From Phragmites australis (Eukaryota > Streptophyta > Magnoliopsida > Poales > Poaceae), in assembly GCF_958298935.1 (NCBI RefSeq), contig NC_084924.1:2232001-2296000 (forward strand): a stretch of DNA of 64,000 bases, read 5' to 3'. How positions within the stretch are numbered: the stretch's first letter is position 1; the number at the start of each line of letters is the position of its first letter. Both the position numbers and the translations under genes were made by a program. Under the pieces are notes generated by a model that did not search any database, was not told the DNA's origin, and worked only from the letters and a program-made list of their open reading frames with translations. This document shows positions 24,340 through 37,022 of this stretch, in pieces.

Positions 24340-25371
24340 CACCGCCCCTTGATGTCACGGCTCTCACACCCAATTTTAACGGCACACGATGAAACGCTCA
24401 CGGGGGAACGGACGGAGGCCTTACCGAGGGTGGCGACGCACGCGAAGAGGGCCAGCGACATGAGAGGCGGCGAAGCGACTCATATCTTTGTCGACAACGA
24501 TGCTCCAGCAGTCAATTGGCGACGGCGAAGGCTGCAACATGATCAGCGAAGGCAGACTATTCTTCCGATGGCTTCGGCTGGGGTGGTGGGGCTCTGGAAC
24601 ATCGGGTCAGCGAGCTCGACCAAGGTGGCAATGGCGGCGACGGCGGAAAGCTACGGATCTCGGTGATTGCACTAGAACTCGGCGACTTTTGGGACAAGAA
24701 TAGATCGAGGGGGTCACGAGGATCTTTATAGGCAGCTCAAGAGGGCTCGGGGAGGACCAGCACTCTCAGGCGATGATAGAGATCAACTCGGACGCGGTGG
24801 CCGGTCGAGTTCGACTCGGAGACGATGAACCTGATAGACGGACCCCACACGTTGGCATCTCGAGCGAAGACGGGAAGCAACCAGTCGTCATTGGCGCGGG
24901 CGCGGTGTTGGGCTGATGGCACGCGGGAATGGGCCAGAGAGCAGCCAACGCGGAGGAAAGGGCGAAAGAGCGATAGCAGGCGAGCTCGGCTCGAGCTGGG
25001 CCAGGCAGGGGAGAGAGAGGTGCAGGCTGGAAAAAAATAGGCCGACGGGCTAGGCCATAGGGAGAGAAGAGAGAAGGGAAGGGCGGCCCAGGATGGGTTT
25101 TGTTTTTTTTTCTTTTTTTATTTGATTTCAATTCCAAAAGCTTTTGAATTTAAACTAAGCACTCAAATTAAAGCCACAAAATAAAAACCAATAAAACAGA
25201 GGAGAACCTATATACCTAAAAACAACATGAATGCAAAATATACAAATATTTCCTATGTCAAATTAGATCTCCTTTTTATAAAATAGCATTAACCTTATGA
25301 AATTGTTTAAGCTCAAAATAAATTGTAGCAAATTTTATAAATTGGCAAAAATTGAAAATTAGGGTGTTACA
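24340..25371. mobile_element. Degenerate LTR-like sequence (2)
   Basis: A GC-rich, ORF-poor stretch leads into an AT-rich tail ending AATTAGGGTGTTACA at 25371, a classic grass Gypsy LTR end. It resembles the stretch ending near 23812 in layout. No gag or pol was found. Confidence 0.4.
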
Positions 25372-26258
25372 ATGGCCGACTGTGTTTCCCCCGCTACCAT
25401 GGGTCGTCGTTATCCCACGCTGCCATGTGCGAAGCCACCGCCACACATCGTCCTCGTCGTCGTCGCCACACGTAGCCACTATCACCGCCTCGTGTCATCA
25501 CACCAATGCTTGACGAGGCCAATTGAAGAAAGCAAATCCCACCGGAAAGAGGTCCCGGCGACCGGCGAACAACGCTAGATTCGCGACGGCAGCGGGAAGA
25601 TGACAGTGGCCTAACAATATGAAACGACGACGGACGGGGGCGGATCCCGACGGTGGGAGAACCAGCGACAATAAATGAAGGGCAACGATAGCGGTGCTGA
25701 GGACGTGAAAATCCGGCAGCGGCCATAGTGGCAGGATCCATGATCATGTGGCAACAGTGCACCAACGAGGGGATCCGAGGTGAAGAGAGGATCTCGATGC
25801 CAGCCCCCGATGCGGAGAGCCGTGAAGGCGGCGGCAGCTTTGAAGACAGGCGGCAACAAAGGAAAGGTTTCCAAGAGAGAGTGAAAACTGATCTAGATTT
25901 TGAGAGTGAAAACCCAACGACAGGAAATGTTGCCAAGAGTGAGTGAAAACCAATTTTGAGAGTAGAAACTCAATATCTTTCTTATTCTTAAGCAAGCTTC
26001 CAAGAGGGCTTAGTTGATCATAATTTCTGTTTTCTCTTTCTTTTTCTTTTTGTTTGTTTCAAAAAATATATCGTCTGATTCTCCTTCTATTGATTTTTTT
26101 CCAATCGAGATGTATGGATCCATGTGTCTACATACCTAGATTCTGTTCATGGATTAACGAAAATGTGCAAGAGCTCTATTTGCCTCTGCCATTACTTGAG
26201 TTGCTTCCTTTTTGCGTATGGCACTCTCACTCCCTTTGGCAGCGTCTACTAATTCGAA
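25372..26258. other. No supported gene
   Basis: ORFs on both strands (up to 180 codons, minus strand) are rich in Arg, Ser and Pro and match nothing known. The right part is AT-rich. I see no splice-consistent gene model. Confidence 0.5.
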
Positions 26259-26434
26259 ACTTAATTTGTGGATTCGAGTGCTAGTTTTTACTACTTAATT
26301 TGTGGATTCGAGTGCTAGTTTTTACAACTTAATTTGTTTGTGGATTCGAGTGCTAGTTTTTACAACTTAATTTGTTTGTGGATTCGAGTGCTAGTTTTTA
26401 CAACTTAATTTGTGGATAGAGTGCTAGTTTTTAC
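26259..26434 (+). repeat. Tandem minisatellite, about 5 copies of 34-38 bp
   Basis: The unit ACTTAATTTGTGGATTCGAG followed by TGCTAGTTTTTAC is repeated about five times. Copies differ by an extra TTTG, which explains the length range. Confidence 0.93.
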
Positions 26435-26598
26435 CCATTACCTATGGCTGATTCGAATTAGATTGAGACTAACTGGTTTTACATCAAACATGATTATATT
26501 CCACCCAGATCAACCTACTGCTAGCCCCACAAACAACACAATCGAAAGGACCAAAATTTTCTCTTCCACAAATTGTGCGATGCAAGCCACTGGCCACT

Positions 26599-27365
26599 GC
26601 AGGGCAGAACGCGTAAGAATCCCTCTATATCATTAAATAACAGAGCCAGAAGAACAGAATTTAATTTCACTTAATTGGCAGGGGCCGCGCGAACGCGTAC
26701 CCCCTCTACCACAAATTATGACGTCCACTCTCCCACTTGGGGAGATGGTAAGCCAGCGCACCCACCAAGTGCAATGCGGGCCACTGGCCTAGGCCACGAG
26801 CCTTATTGATCGCCCGTCGACCCCGTCCAGGTAAGTATGGAATAACGGAGAACCAGGCGCTTCTTTTATAGCAAGAGCTCAAGACGAACTAACTTCGGCT
26901 TCCGAGGTGGTACTAAAACTCTCAAACGGGAGGGGTCATCAGCTCTCAAACGGGAGGTGGTATAAAACTCTCGTGGCCTACCAAGGCAAGGAGTATATAT
27001 TATGCCTTTAAGTTTTGGGCCCATTGTAAAGAGCTGAGACTGTGGCTTGCGATGGATCCCTTATGTTAACACTTGCTCTCCAACTCCTGCTTCCTTAAAC
27101 AGGTCCATGTTTATTTCTTAATCTATTTCAGGGCATAGATGAACTGATGCTATGGCCTTCTCTGCTTGGCATAAAAGAAGCAAATATTAGCAGTCTCGCA
27201 TGCAACAGAACAAACTTGATCTCGGCGAAAACAACACATGATCGAATGCGTAAGAGAATGGCTACAGAAACTGCAACTTGCTGTCATTATCCATTATATG
27301 TACAAATGACTGCACCATTAACATATCTGGGTCATCAACATCCATGAATAAGAACACCGATTTGC
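26599..27365. repeat. Triplicated block, copy B
   Basis: This is nearly identical to 37023-37955 (copy C). From about 27003 on it also matches 13805-14340 (copy A). The shared part includes GGGGCCGCGCGAACGCGTAC and TTATTGATCGCCCGTCGACC, which copy A lacks. Copy B continues into the intact SDR gene. Confidence 0.92.
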
Positions 27366-27577
27366 AGAAATCTTTTACGTTCCAGATTTGGAGCTTGAAA
27401 CTTCAATCTCCAATTGAAATTCGAAACTCGCCTTTGAGATTTCCCTGTTTCTGAATTTGATTGGAACTTAGTTTCAGATTGTACGGTTCCAACGGTATAT
27501 TATTATTTAGTGGCATCCTTATTACTAGTTACAAACCATACTAGCAAGGTCCAGGAAGACATTACAGTATCCAGCCA

Positions 27578-29848
27578 TCAGGAGATGTACCCTCTGCTCT
27601 TGAGGCTCTCAACAGCATCGCTGATGATCTTCTCCACGGGAGTGAACTGCAGCCCCAGAGCGATGAGCTTCTTCGATGCAGCCTCCGCTCTCACCAGCCC
27701 AGGTTGGGTGTCCTTGGGGAACCTGCACAAAAAGCAACGACAAAAGGCTCAAGCACACCGAGAGATTCGCACATCGACACCTGAATTTCATTCAATTTCA
27801 TCGTGAACATGTGGTTTGGCTGGTCGCGTACTTGGGCACTTTGTAGTTGGGGTAGAGCTCGGCGACTTTGGCCACGAAATCGCTCCAGTGAGCGATGGAC
27901 TCGACGCAGATATGCCTCCCGGATGCCGATGGGTTCTCGAACAGCAGGATATGGGCCAACGCAACGTCTTCCACATGGACTGGCCCCATGTAGAAATCTG
28001 CATACTCCTCTGTGCAACCTGCAAGCAGAAAGGTGTGCTTCAATGTTTCCCTGATCTCATGGCAATGGCATAAGGAGCAGCCCGCAAACAAGAAAAAGTA
28101 TTATGAATAATACATGCAACTTTTGTTAACACAGTGTCAATGCATGATCATTTATCAACCAAATAATACCGCTGCCTGAACTGAATCTGAAAGAGAAATT
28201 TGTTCAAGCAGAAAAGGGTCTAGAGCTGAGGAAAGAGCCAATCGTACACCCCAGTGCACATCATCATGGAATATTCAGTATAGTTTGATTAGGTTGTTTT
28301 GAGCTAGAACTCTTGTAACATATCCATCACATGTGAGGATAGCATCAAAGGGCCAAAAATGTTTGGTTTCTGCTATTGCAAGAACAATTGAGTGGGATAG
28401 TTGGACTAACAGACTTACTGTAAGGACTAAGAGATGATCAGAGTATCACTAAAAAATTTCATTTATAAAATGAAGAGTATCATTCAGAATTTCCAACTAT
28501 GGTCTAAGCTTAGCAATGATTACACAATCAAAATAGTGTGCATACCTTCCAGGAGGCGAACAAGCATGGACATGCTAGCGTTGATGGCTGGTGGAATTAT
28601 GGGTCCCATAACAGTCCCTGGATTAACCACAACCAGATTTAATCCGTTCTCCTCTGCAAACTTCCATGCTGCCTTCTCTGCCAGTGTCTTCGAAGCAGGG
28701 TACCAAACCTATGCAATAGCAAAGAGGACCTGAGATAACAGCGAAATTGCTGATGAAAATTGAAGCCCTGAAGAAGTTCCATCCTGGAAATTCTGCAAAC
28801 ATTTTCCAGTGTAATTGACGTTCACTGAGTTTTCCAAGCTGATCATACCATCATATATATCATGCAACATGATGCATAATAAAACTAGAATACAATGCGA
28901 TTGGACTAAGTTGTTCCAAAATTCAAACTTCCGTTCATCAGAAGTACAGTATGCATTATCAAACATTCATTGAGAAGCGAATAAAACAAGAACACATGCA
29001 CATCATTCTTCAGATTGTCCTGAACCACAAGCGAAGGAGAGAGATGTGAAGCTGCTCGAACAAGAAGGAATTGCCCAATTGGCAGGCTCACCCCGTTCTT
29101 CTCGCAGTAGTCGATGTCGGTCCAGCAGCTCTCGTCGCGGACCTCGCCGGCCGGCCACCCCGGGCTAGGCACGATGGCTGAGATGGACGAGGTCACCACC
29201 ACCCGCCGCACTCTGCCCGCGTCCTTGGCCGCGCGCAGCACGTTCAGCGTCCCTTCCACCGCCGGCACCATCAGCTGCCTCTGAAACCACAAACCGAGCA
29301 GGTTAGACTGGGGGAGAGGAGGGGAGTGGAGGGCAGGGCCACGCACGACGGCACGGCGCGGTACCTGGGGGTCGATGACGCGGTCGACGGTGCAGGGGGA
29401 AGCGAGGTGGAAGACGCCCGAACAGCCCCGCGCGGCGGCGAGGAGGGCGGCGTCATCGAGGAGGTCGCACCGGAAGACGCGGAGACGGCCCTCGCCGGCG
29501 CCAGCGGCGAGCGCGTGGAGGTGGTCCGTCTCGGCCTTGTCATCTGCACATCAACGCGCAGACAACAACAGGATAACTGTAGCCTCCGCAACGCAAGAAA
29601 CTACTCCTCTCGGCACGCCATTGTTGCCGCAAGCAAAACAGTGGCGGTTCCTGCAATCTTGCAAGGGCGCAGCTGCGCAAATAAGAGGATATGCAGCGGC
29701 GGGGAGTGCACTGCTACTGACCGGGGTTGAGGACGCCGGCGTGGATGCTGTAGCCGCGATCGAGGAGGCGGCGGACGAGGCACGAGCCAATGAAGCCGCT
29801 CGCGCCGGTGACCAGTACCGTCTCCCCCTTCCCTCCTCCGCTTGCCAT
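27578..29848 (-). CDS. Cinnamoyl-CoA reductase-like NAD(P)-dependent SDR
   Basis: Six exons (29848-29722, 29543-29365, 29280-29092, 28708-28546, 28018-27832, 27722-27578) join in frame to 329 residues. The N-terminus carries the Rossmann motif [17 protein letters not shown] (from about residue 13). The catalytic set is VVVTSSISA (Ser about 133) and YPASK (Tyr168, Lys172). The family, extended SDRs related to cinnamoyl-CoA and dihydroflavonol reductases, reduces acyl-CoA esters or ketones with NADPH in the cytosol. The true CCR signature NWYCY is not present at this place (KNGVWYPASK), so it is CCR-like and its substrate is unknown. Exon 5 uses a donor inside the AAG Lys codon. A SINE lies about 80-90 bases before the start codon. 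A truncated sister copy lies at 14.5-16.3 kb. Confidence 0.95.
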
Positions 29849-29940
29849 TTCCGGTGTCCCTTTCTCGCCGTCCTTTCTGTGAGCTAAGCTCTGATGAGCT
29901 CTGGAGCGTGATTGTCGAGTGGCTACCGGACACTGGATTT

Positions 29941-30271
29941 TTTTTTTATTCCTCAGATCTAGGGGATAAGTTGTAAGTATCTGAACGAACACCCGAACAT
30001 AACGCACCCTACATACACCAACACACCCCTAGAGCGTACGCTAGAACTAAAACCTATACCAACACATGTCTACCAGAGATTCACGAAGAATCCAGCTCCA
30101 CTAGCGACGGGCACGTCGCCTTCCCCTGTGGTCCATAGACGTCTGAGAATACTGCAAATTTATTTTTAAGAATAAATCCCGATGAGACACCTAAGTCCGA
30201 TCCCAGGGATCGAACTCGGGCGGAGAGCGCTCCACCGGAGCTAGCTTCCACTAGGCTACGAGCCCGTTCTC
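29941..30271 (-). mobile_element. tRNA-derived SINE with long target duplications
   Basis: Read on the minus strand the element starts GAGAACGGGCTCGTAGCC and has a pol III A box TAGCCTAGTGG (30258-30248) and B box AGTTCGATCCC (30216-30206). It ends in an A-run (GAGGAATAAAAAAAAA). Both sides carry the same flanking string CCGGACACTGGATTTTT (29926-29942 and 30272-30288), a perfect target-site duplication of 15-17 bases. The element is about 330 bases long and lies in the promoter or 5' leader of the SDR gene, in the same orientation as that gene. Confidence 0.93.
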
Positions 30272-30288
30272 CCGGACACTGGATTTTT

Positions 30289-30773
30289 ATGGATGGATGC
30301 GGTTGGCACCCGCTTCGGATCTGACAAAACAGCTACCCCTTTTGGATTTCGGATTCCTTTTATCTTTCACAACAGTCAACAATCTGACAGTTCATTGGTG
30401 TTTGGGGTTGGAATTGATCGAGGAACTATAGCAAAGCATTGCGTTGTACTACTAACAAACTATTAGCAATTGGTTTTGACCTCTAGCGATGCGCAGATGA
30501 GAACACGAAAGTGGCATGAATCTGAATAGAAACGGACATTTCAGCACTGAAAAGAGCCCGAAATTAAACAGAATTCACATGGATCTTTTTCCTCAAAGAA
30601 CATGAACATTAGTGGCTCGTGAGTATACAGCTGGGACTCCCTCGTCTTACTACTACCTAGGTACAAAAATACCGCAGGTTAGTGTGCATCGGTTAACCCC
30701 GTTCGTTGTTCGAGAACTCGCACGCAGTTGCAGCAGATGGTGAAAGGTGGCAGATACCGGTTGCTAGTGTGGC
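30289..30773. other. Spacer between phosphatase 3' end and SDR promoter
   Basis: No gene is seen. The left part continues the original SDR promoter across the SINE. The right part is the 3' flank of the minus-strand phosphatase gene. Confidence 0.6.
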
Positions 30774-33700
30774 CTACAACTCAGTCTTGACACCCTCAGC
30801 ACTGACGACTCTGTACCCCTTCTGCGAGAACAATCCTGAGAAGAAGTTCGACATGAAGGAAGCAGGCTCCTCTCTTGCCACCGGCGGCTTAACCTTGCAT
30901 ATCAGGTCGTAGTCATGCTTCAAGTGCGGTTTCACTATCTTCTCCTGTATTCGCAGACAACGTTGATCAGAAACGTTCTTCGGAGAACTGAACAGAAATA
31001 TACTGTATGTATCTTGGGTGTGACACTTGAACATGAGATCCCGTGTTATATTTACCTTGAACTCCTCGAATGGACAGAAATCTTTGTTGCCACAACCCTG
31101 CATCCACGGTCCAACAGATGGAGATTCATTAGGGGATTTCGTTTACCGATATTAATCAAACTAGCTTACTACAAGAGACTACAACTATTAGGACTCATTG
31201 TATGCTAAGCTCACTGTACGCAATATCTTTACGTCTTTACGTCTAGTGTAGACTCCAGAAGGACACCACTAACTGACTATAATACCGATTAACGCCATAT
31301 ATGTGATTATGTGAGTCCATCAATGATCCATCCATCCCTGTTTAAATCCCTAACCCAAAATATTAATTTTTGAAGTTCTACTTCCACGGATTTTTTTTTG
31401 CGAGGATTAAGATTAGATATCTGACAGATGGTACGAACAAACAAAAGAGCAAAATGACAGAGGATACAGATCATTATTTTTTTCCTTTTGATTGGATTTG
31501 ACTACAAGTTATTTGACTGAGTAGAGCACCTCTCCCTCTACTACCAAAAGTAAACTTCCCAAACTTTAGGGGAACAAAAGAGGGCTGAACATTTTGGTTA
31601 CACCCCAGCAGCTGAGCAGAAAAAATAGTTGAATGAAACACAAAGAAAATGGAAGTAACAAGTCTTACTGGCATTGAAACTGGGAGTTCATTGTGTAGAA
31701 CTTGAATGAAGTATTTATTTTGACCCCCAGAAGTCGTGCTGCCATCCGAAATTTTGCCTGGGCATTGGTATAAAACCAGCATATTGTTACCAGCAAAAGG
31801 GGCTACAACACTGCCCTTCCAGTTTCTTCCCTGTGGTGGCATAGGGGGTAGGTCCAATGCTTCCTCCCGTTGTATATTATCAAAATCTAGGTATATGTGA
31901 CATGTCAAATGAGCCATTAGTCATCAATATAACCAATCATTCACAGAGAGAATTCATGCACCAATGAATTAGGCGAAGGACAAAAAACATACCTGAGCCA
32001 TCAAGAAAAAGACCAAGAAGGCAGCTGAAAGGAACAATAGTTTCTGCATGTGCAAATCGGAGCCTTGCCTTTTCATATGTACCATCAGGCCAGTTTTCTG
32101 AGATATCAAGAATTAAATTTCAATCCAACGCTTAAACTCAGCATTATTTGTAATACTTTGTTTTGGTCTGATTACTACGTTAGGTACTGCTTAAGAGCAT
32201 TGCCTTTTCTAGCTAGATATCCAGTAAGATCCAACCTGCTAGGTACAGGGAAGACTCAATGTAATGAATAGCTAGTACTACAAGCAAACCACATCACAAT
32301 GGTGAACAACAGCACAAAGGGTAAAACGGCTGGAAGCAGATACTTAACAACCAGCTAACTTTGCTGGAGTCAGGAAATACAGCTACCTTCTTTAGCTACG
32401 ATTGCTTCTTCCATTGACTGGACAACATCCTTAAGCAATGGCAGTCCCATTCGGTAGTTAATTGACTCACCATAGCCTTTTAGAACAAAACCCTCCAAAT
32501 CATCTGTCCACTCTAGAAAATAAACCTGAGCAGTTTCACATTAGCAAACAAAAGCAAAGTGTGCCAGTGCTTTAAACAATTAAAGTTACTTCAATGATTG
32601 CGTACACCAGTCAGATAATAAGTATGGTGATGAAGAAAGACTCCAGGGACAATCTGAGCAATTATACATTTAACTTAGCTGAACATATAATACTAAACAC
32701 AAAAGGTAAAGCACGAGACAACAATTGATTACCGAAAGAAACTAAACTAAGGTGCCTGTCCAAAACTTGCCATACTGTTTGTTAAGACACAATTTTTATG
32801 TAGCATACTCGAACTTCAAGAGCAGCAATCTTCACCCCAAAAAAGAAAGAAAAAAACTTCAAGATCAGCGCACAGATTGGATCCAACAGGGTTTGCTCTC
32901 AACCAACCAAAACTGAACGATGAAGTACAGTTGAGAAATGAGAATATTTCACTGTCTACCAACTGGGAGTCTGGGAGGTCTAAGTTTATGGATAGCTGGA
33001 GCTGCATAAACTGCTATGGCTTATGAAAATACTATGAAGGGAACCACATGTGTCATGAATGCACAACTAAGTGAATGTGCATAGATCTTATCTACTTTCT
33101 GAAGCATAATAAGCACCGCCACCTCATGAAGATGATATTCTATTTGCAAACTAGCAGTCACATTAAAAAGTTATAAGGCCTTATATTTATGCAGTGGTTT
33201 CGTCCACCAAGCACCAAAAAAAAAGATAAAGATAAAAAAATTAACATGCAAGAAATTTCAAGCATGAAGCATGCCAAAAGCTGTCTGTCCAAAGGCGGCC
33301 TACCTCAGCTTCATTAAAAAGCCCACAAGCTTGATTGGTTATATTCAATAAAGATGCTTCCTGCATTACAAAACATCCAAAAGTTAATCATATTTAACTC
33401 TAGAGCATTGAGGTAGGTATTTTCAGAAACATGTGGCAGAAATCCCCTGCTCCATTTTTCATACTTCACTCTTCACTCATTACCTGCTTACAAAGAAACC
33501 AGAGGGAAGCAACATCCTGAGTTGTAAAATTGAGGTGATAACGACTGACAAGTGCAGCTGTAACATGCTCTAGAATCGGTTCCTTTTGCTTCTCAACATC
33601 AGGCTCCTTTCTTTTTCTGTATGCCTGGAAATGGTTTCAAAGTTATGTTCTTCGGCCAAATAGTAATCAACAATTTACTAGCGCCTAAGAGGAAATAACC

Positions 33701-36372
33701 ACAAAAAATAGACTTAACATACAAGGCACAAGGAGAGAGACATGAGTGTGACCCTTCTAAAAAAAGAGAGGGAATAAAAGCAGCTGAGGCAAAGTTAATG
33801 AGTGGCAAATGTACCAACCAGGTGCAAACAGACGAGTGAATACATCACATAAAACAATGCACGAAACCATATAGTAACATCTCTAGATCAGTTTTTTATA
33901 AGAGAACATACACAAGGTATGAAATTTTTAGTAACTAGCGCAACATGGTAGCACCATTTGGCATCACTACTGCCAAATTGTGTCTTTCTATAAGGTACAG
34001 CCTCAAGGCTCGTTCAAAGTAGGGTACTTCAGATATCAAATTATTTTAAAACATTTTTCAAATAAGACCAAGGTATATGCTGCCTCAAGAAGGATGGAAG
34101 GAGAGCACAGAGACAACAGAATAAAGAATCAAGTACTCAGGTCACAGAAACACATTTACATGATTTTTTCTTATTATTTCTCAAAAATGTTAGTGCTACC
34201 ATAAATAGTACCTTGTATGTCTCACAGCTGTCAAAGAATCTCAGACAAACATCACTTGCACGACTCTCACTGAGAACAGAAAAGGCACGGTTCTTCCCTG
34301 GTCCAAGCTTTCCTTTCCCAGAAAGCAGTCCCAAACCAAATGCTACTGCACTAGCTGATGCTCGAGGAACCTGCATTTCAAAAAATATAGCAATAGTTAA
34401 CCTACCGTGCCACAGTAGAAATCAGAAACATTTAATGTCCTACACCAGTTTGACACACTGTGATAGAATGAAAATGACTGTTGGCTGCAACTGCAGCATT
34501 TCGGAAACAACTATGCAGATTCACCTATTCTGCTCAGTAACCAGATTCACCTTCGTGTAAATCAAGAATATTTCCACAATAGGTCCTTTCTCCAGAAACA
34601 ACAGTGAAAAGAATCAGAAGGCAATACGACAATCCAAATATGCCATAAGTATTCTTTGCCTTTCTTGCGAGGATGAAAAGAGGATAATAATGATATATAG
34701 ATGTAAGAATATACATGGAAGCATATCAAAGAAGCTATCTCGGAGCTGACCTGAGTTGCTCTTATTGAATATACATCAGGGTGATATTCGTCATCAAATA
34801 GGTCTTGAAACCTCTCCTTCACTCTGGTAGCTAAGTTGTGCAACTCTTCTTCTCCTTCAATAATCAGCTCACCACCTTTAGTCCTACCCTTCCAAGGCGA
34901 CTCCCACCCCTTTATCCAGGATGGAATTTTCTTCAGAGAATCGCCCTGAGGGCCTTGTTCTGCCTCATTTATAAGAGCTTTCAGCCGAACTGCCAAACTA
35001 TCCAGCTCCTTAATTCGCTTCTTAGTAGGAGAGCGAGTCCCATGTCTTGCCTGGAAAACAAAAAACAAATTACCAAATAATTTCAGTATTATCCCACCTA
35101 AATATGCACTTCTTTTTGTGCATTGTATCATTTTATTCGAGATTAGATTTAGAATATTAACCGTTTCTCCATTACACATTAGGAACTTTCCAAACGCAGA
35201 AAAGAGCTTAGCACCATGTAACCATATTACAAATATGATGGGTATTAGTTACACTATTCTCCTTCACACAAACTGGAAGAACACAAACACATGGAAATGC
35301 ACTAGAACTGGGTAGCACAAGGGCAGAAAAGTGTAGGGAAGCAAACTTACCACTAGATTGAGGTGGATCACACGGCACCCATCTGAGATTGATGGCATGG
35401 AGATGACACTACTGGCACCTCTGGCCACATCGTACCTGGAAATCACAAAGGGATTAGACCTTCAGTTTAAGGAAGAAGTGGTGGGACCAGGAAACGATTT
35501 ACACAATAGTACATTCAGATCACATTCATTACTGATAGGAGCTCTAATCAAGCCCCCTTTCATTTTTAACACTTCTAAAATGCACTCTATTCCAACAAAA
35601 TGCCATAAGATCACAACTACATTTTGAAATGATACTAATGTAGCACCTAGATATAGCCATCTACTCTTCTAAACGTCAGGTCTACAAATTACCACAGATC
35701 CATTATCCATACTGCAAGCTAAAACATAACATGTTCAAGTTTACAATTAGACGGACAAATACTGATAATTAAAAAAAAATCATCCATCAGAAGTTTATCT
35801 AAGTCCGGGGAGTGTGGGTGGTGGCGTCAGACGAAGGCAGAGATGTGGAGGACTCTAGGGCGCTGTAGGTACCAGGAATCGCACCCCTTCGCTACTCGCC
35901 TCCTCCTAGCGCTCATGCCCACGACTCCCCTCATTTTTCACCAGCGTTTGCGGCTGGAGGCCACAGGGTAGCGTGGTCAGCTTGTCCAGTACAGATTCGT
36001 CTCCACCACACGAAGCGCCGCTGCGGCGGATGCGTCCTTCCCCAACTCCGGCCAGCCTCAACCCCCCCCCCCCCAACCCCCACCCATCCCCAAGCCCTAG
36101 GCCCAGTCTCCCAATAACGCGATGCAAACACCTAGCACCCAAAACTAACTCAAATCCCAGGACCCGACGAACCCGCCGGCGAACAAATTCAGACTTCGGA
36201 TCAGTGACTGGAGCCTAGAGTAACGAGCGAAGCGGCACCTGGTGACGGTGGAGAGGTGGCGGCGGACATCGAACGCGTCGGCGCCGGCCGCCGGCGGGAG
36301 GGGAGCGGCCGCGAGGAGCGCGGCGACGACGAGGAGGATGAGCAGCGGCGAGAGGGGCGTGCGCCGAGCCAT
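30774..36372 (-). CDS. Multiple inositol polyphosphate phosphatase (histidine acid phosphatase)
   Basis: Eleven exons join in frame to 516 residues: 36372-36239, 35435-35351, 35050-34751, 34370-34212, 33624-33484, 33360-33304, 32525-32387, 32097-31993, 31886-31669, 31097-31056 and 30944-30774. The family removes phosphates from inositol hexakisphosphate and related molecules (MINPP-type phytase). Residues 1-30 form a signal peptide (LLILLVVAALLAAAPL). The catalytic motif ARHGTRSP (nucleophile His76) and the proton-donor motif HAET (355-358) are intact, as are many Cys (QCPGK, CGNKDFCPFEEF). The C-terminus is KTEL, close to the ER-retrieval signal; animal MINPP1 ends SDEL. All introns are GT-AG. 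Intron 1 holds a run of 14-16 C (from about 36062). Nothing is broken, so I expect a working secretory-pathway enzyme. Confidence 0.95.
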
Positions 36373-37022
36373 GGCGAAGATTCGATTTGATGTTTTCGCT
36401 TCTGTTCCGGTGGGAGGAGGGCTGGTTGGTTCGAGTCTTTTGATGCTTTGGACGGCGACCGGGCCGGTGCCGGTTACGTGTTGCCCCGCGCCATCTGGAT
36501 GGTAGATCGCGTGGGGACGTCGCGGGACGGCCACGATTGCGCGGAGCACGGTGCGCTGGATTTTACATGTGGCAGTGTGACGCTGGGCTGCCACGTGCTA
36601 CGTACGTACTCTCACGCGACTGAATCACAATGGCATTATGCGGACTCTTTGTGTCAAAGTCTCCATGCTCACAATTTTTTCCATTGAATGGCAATGCACG
36701 TTTTAGTTTCATGTGTTAATGCCTACATCATGGTACTAACACAATTTGTTGCGTTGATTTGTAATACATGATTTATTTTTTGTGTTAATTCCTACTTCAT
36801 GGTACTAAACTTAAAGGTCAAGTAAGCTTAGGTAAACATGACTGTCTATTATGCTTACAGGATTGTTTCAATCATAAATAAAGAAGGTTAGAACGTATAT
36901 TGATGAATACAATTTCAACCAATAGAGATACGTTTATTACTAAATCAAACTGGGGCAGAATGTAGAACCCCACTTCCTCAACCCAATAACAGAGCCAATT
37001 AACAGACTACATCAAACCGAGG
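36373..37022. other. Phosphatase promoter and spacer
   Basis: The first 250 bases are GC-rich and contain ACGTG-type elements (GTTACGTG, GCCACGTGC), plausible bZIP/bHLH sites for the minus-strand phosphatase gene. The rest is AT-rich with no gene visible. Confidence 0.45.

Noticed and set aside
25394..25936. 180-codon minus-strand ORF
   Set aside because: Ser/Arg/Pro-rich, no motif, and it overlaps open frames on the other strand next to an LTR-like end.
30206..30258. Possible tRNA gene (A and B boxes)
   Set aside because: There is no cloverleaf or acceptor stem, and the boxes sit in a 330-base unit with an A-tail and target duplications, so it is a SINE.
36145..36594. 149-codon minus-strand ORF with an earlier Met upstream of the phosphatase start
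   Set aside because: The Met at 36372 gives a standard signal peptide. The longer N-terminus is basic leader sequence with no family support.
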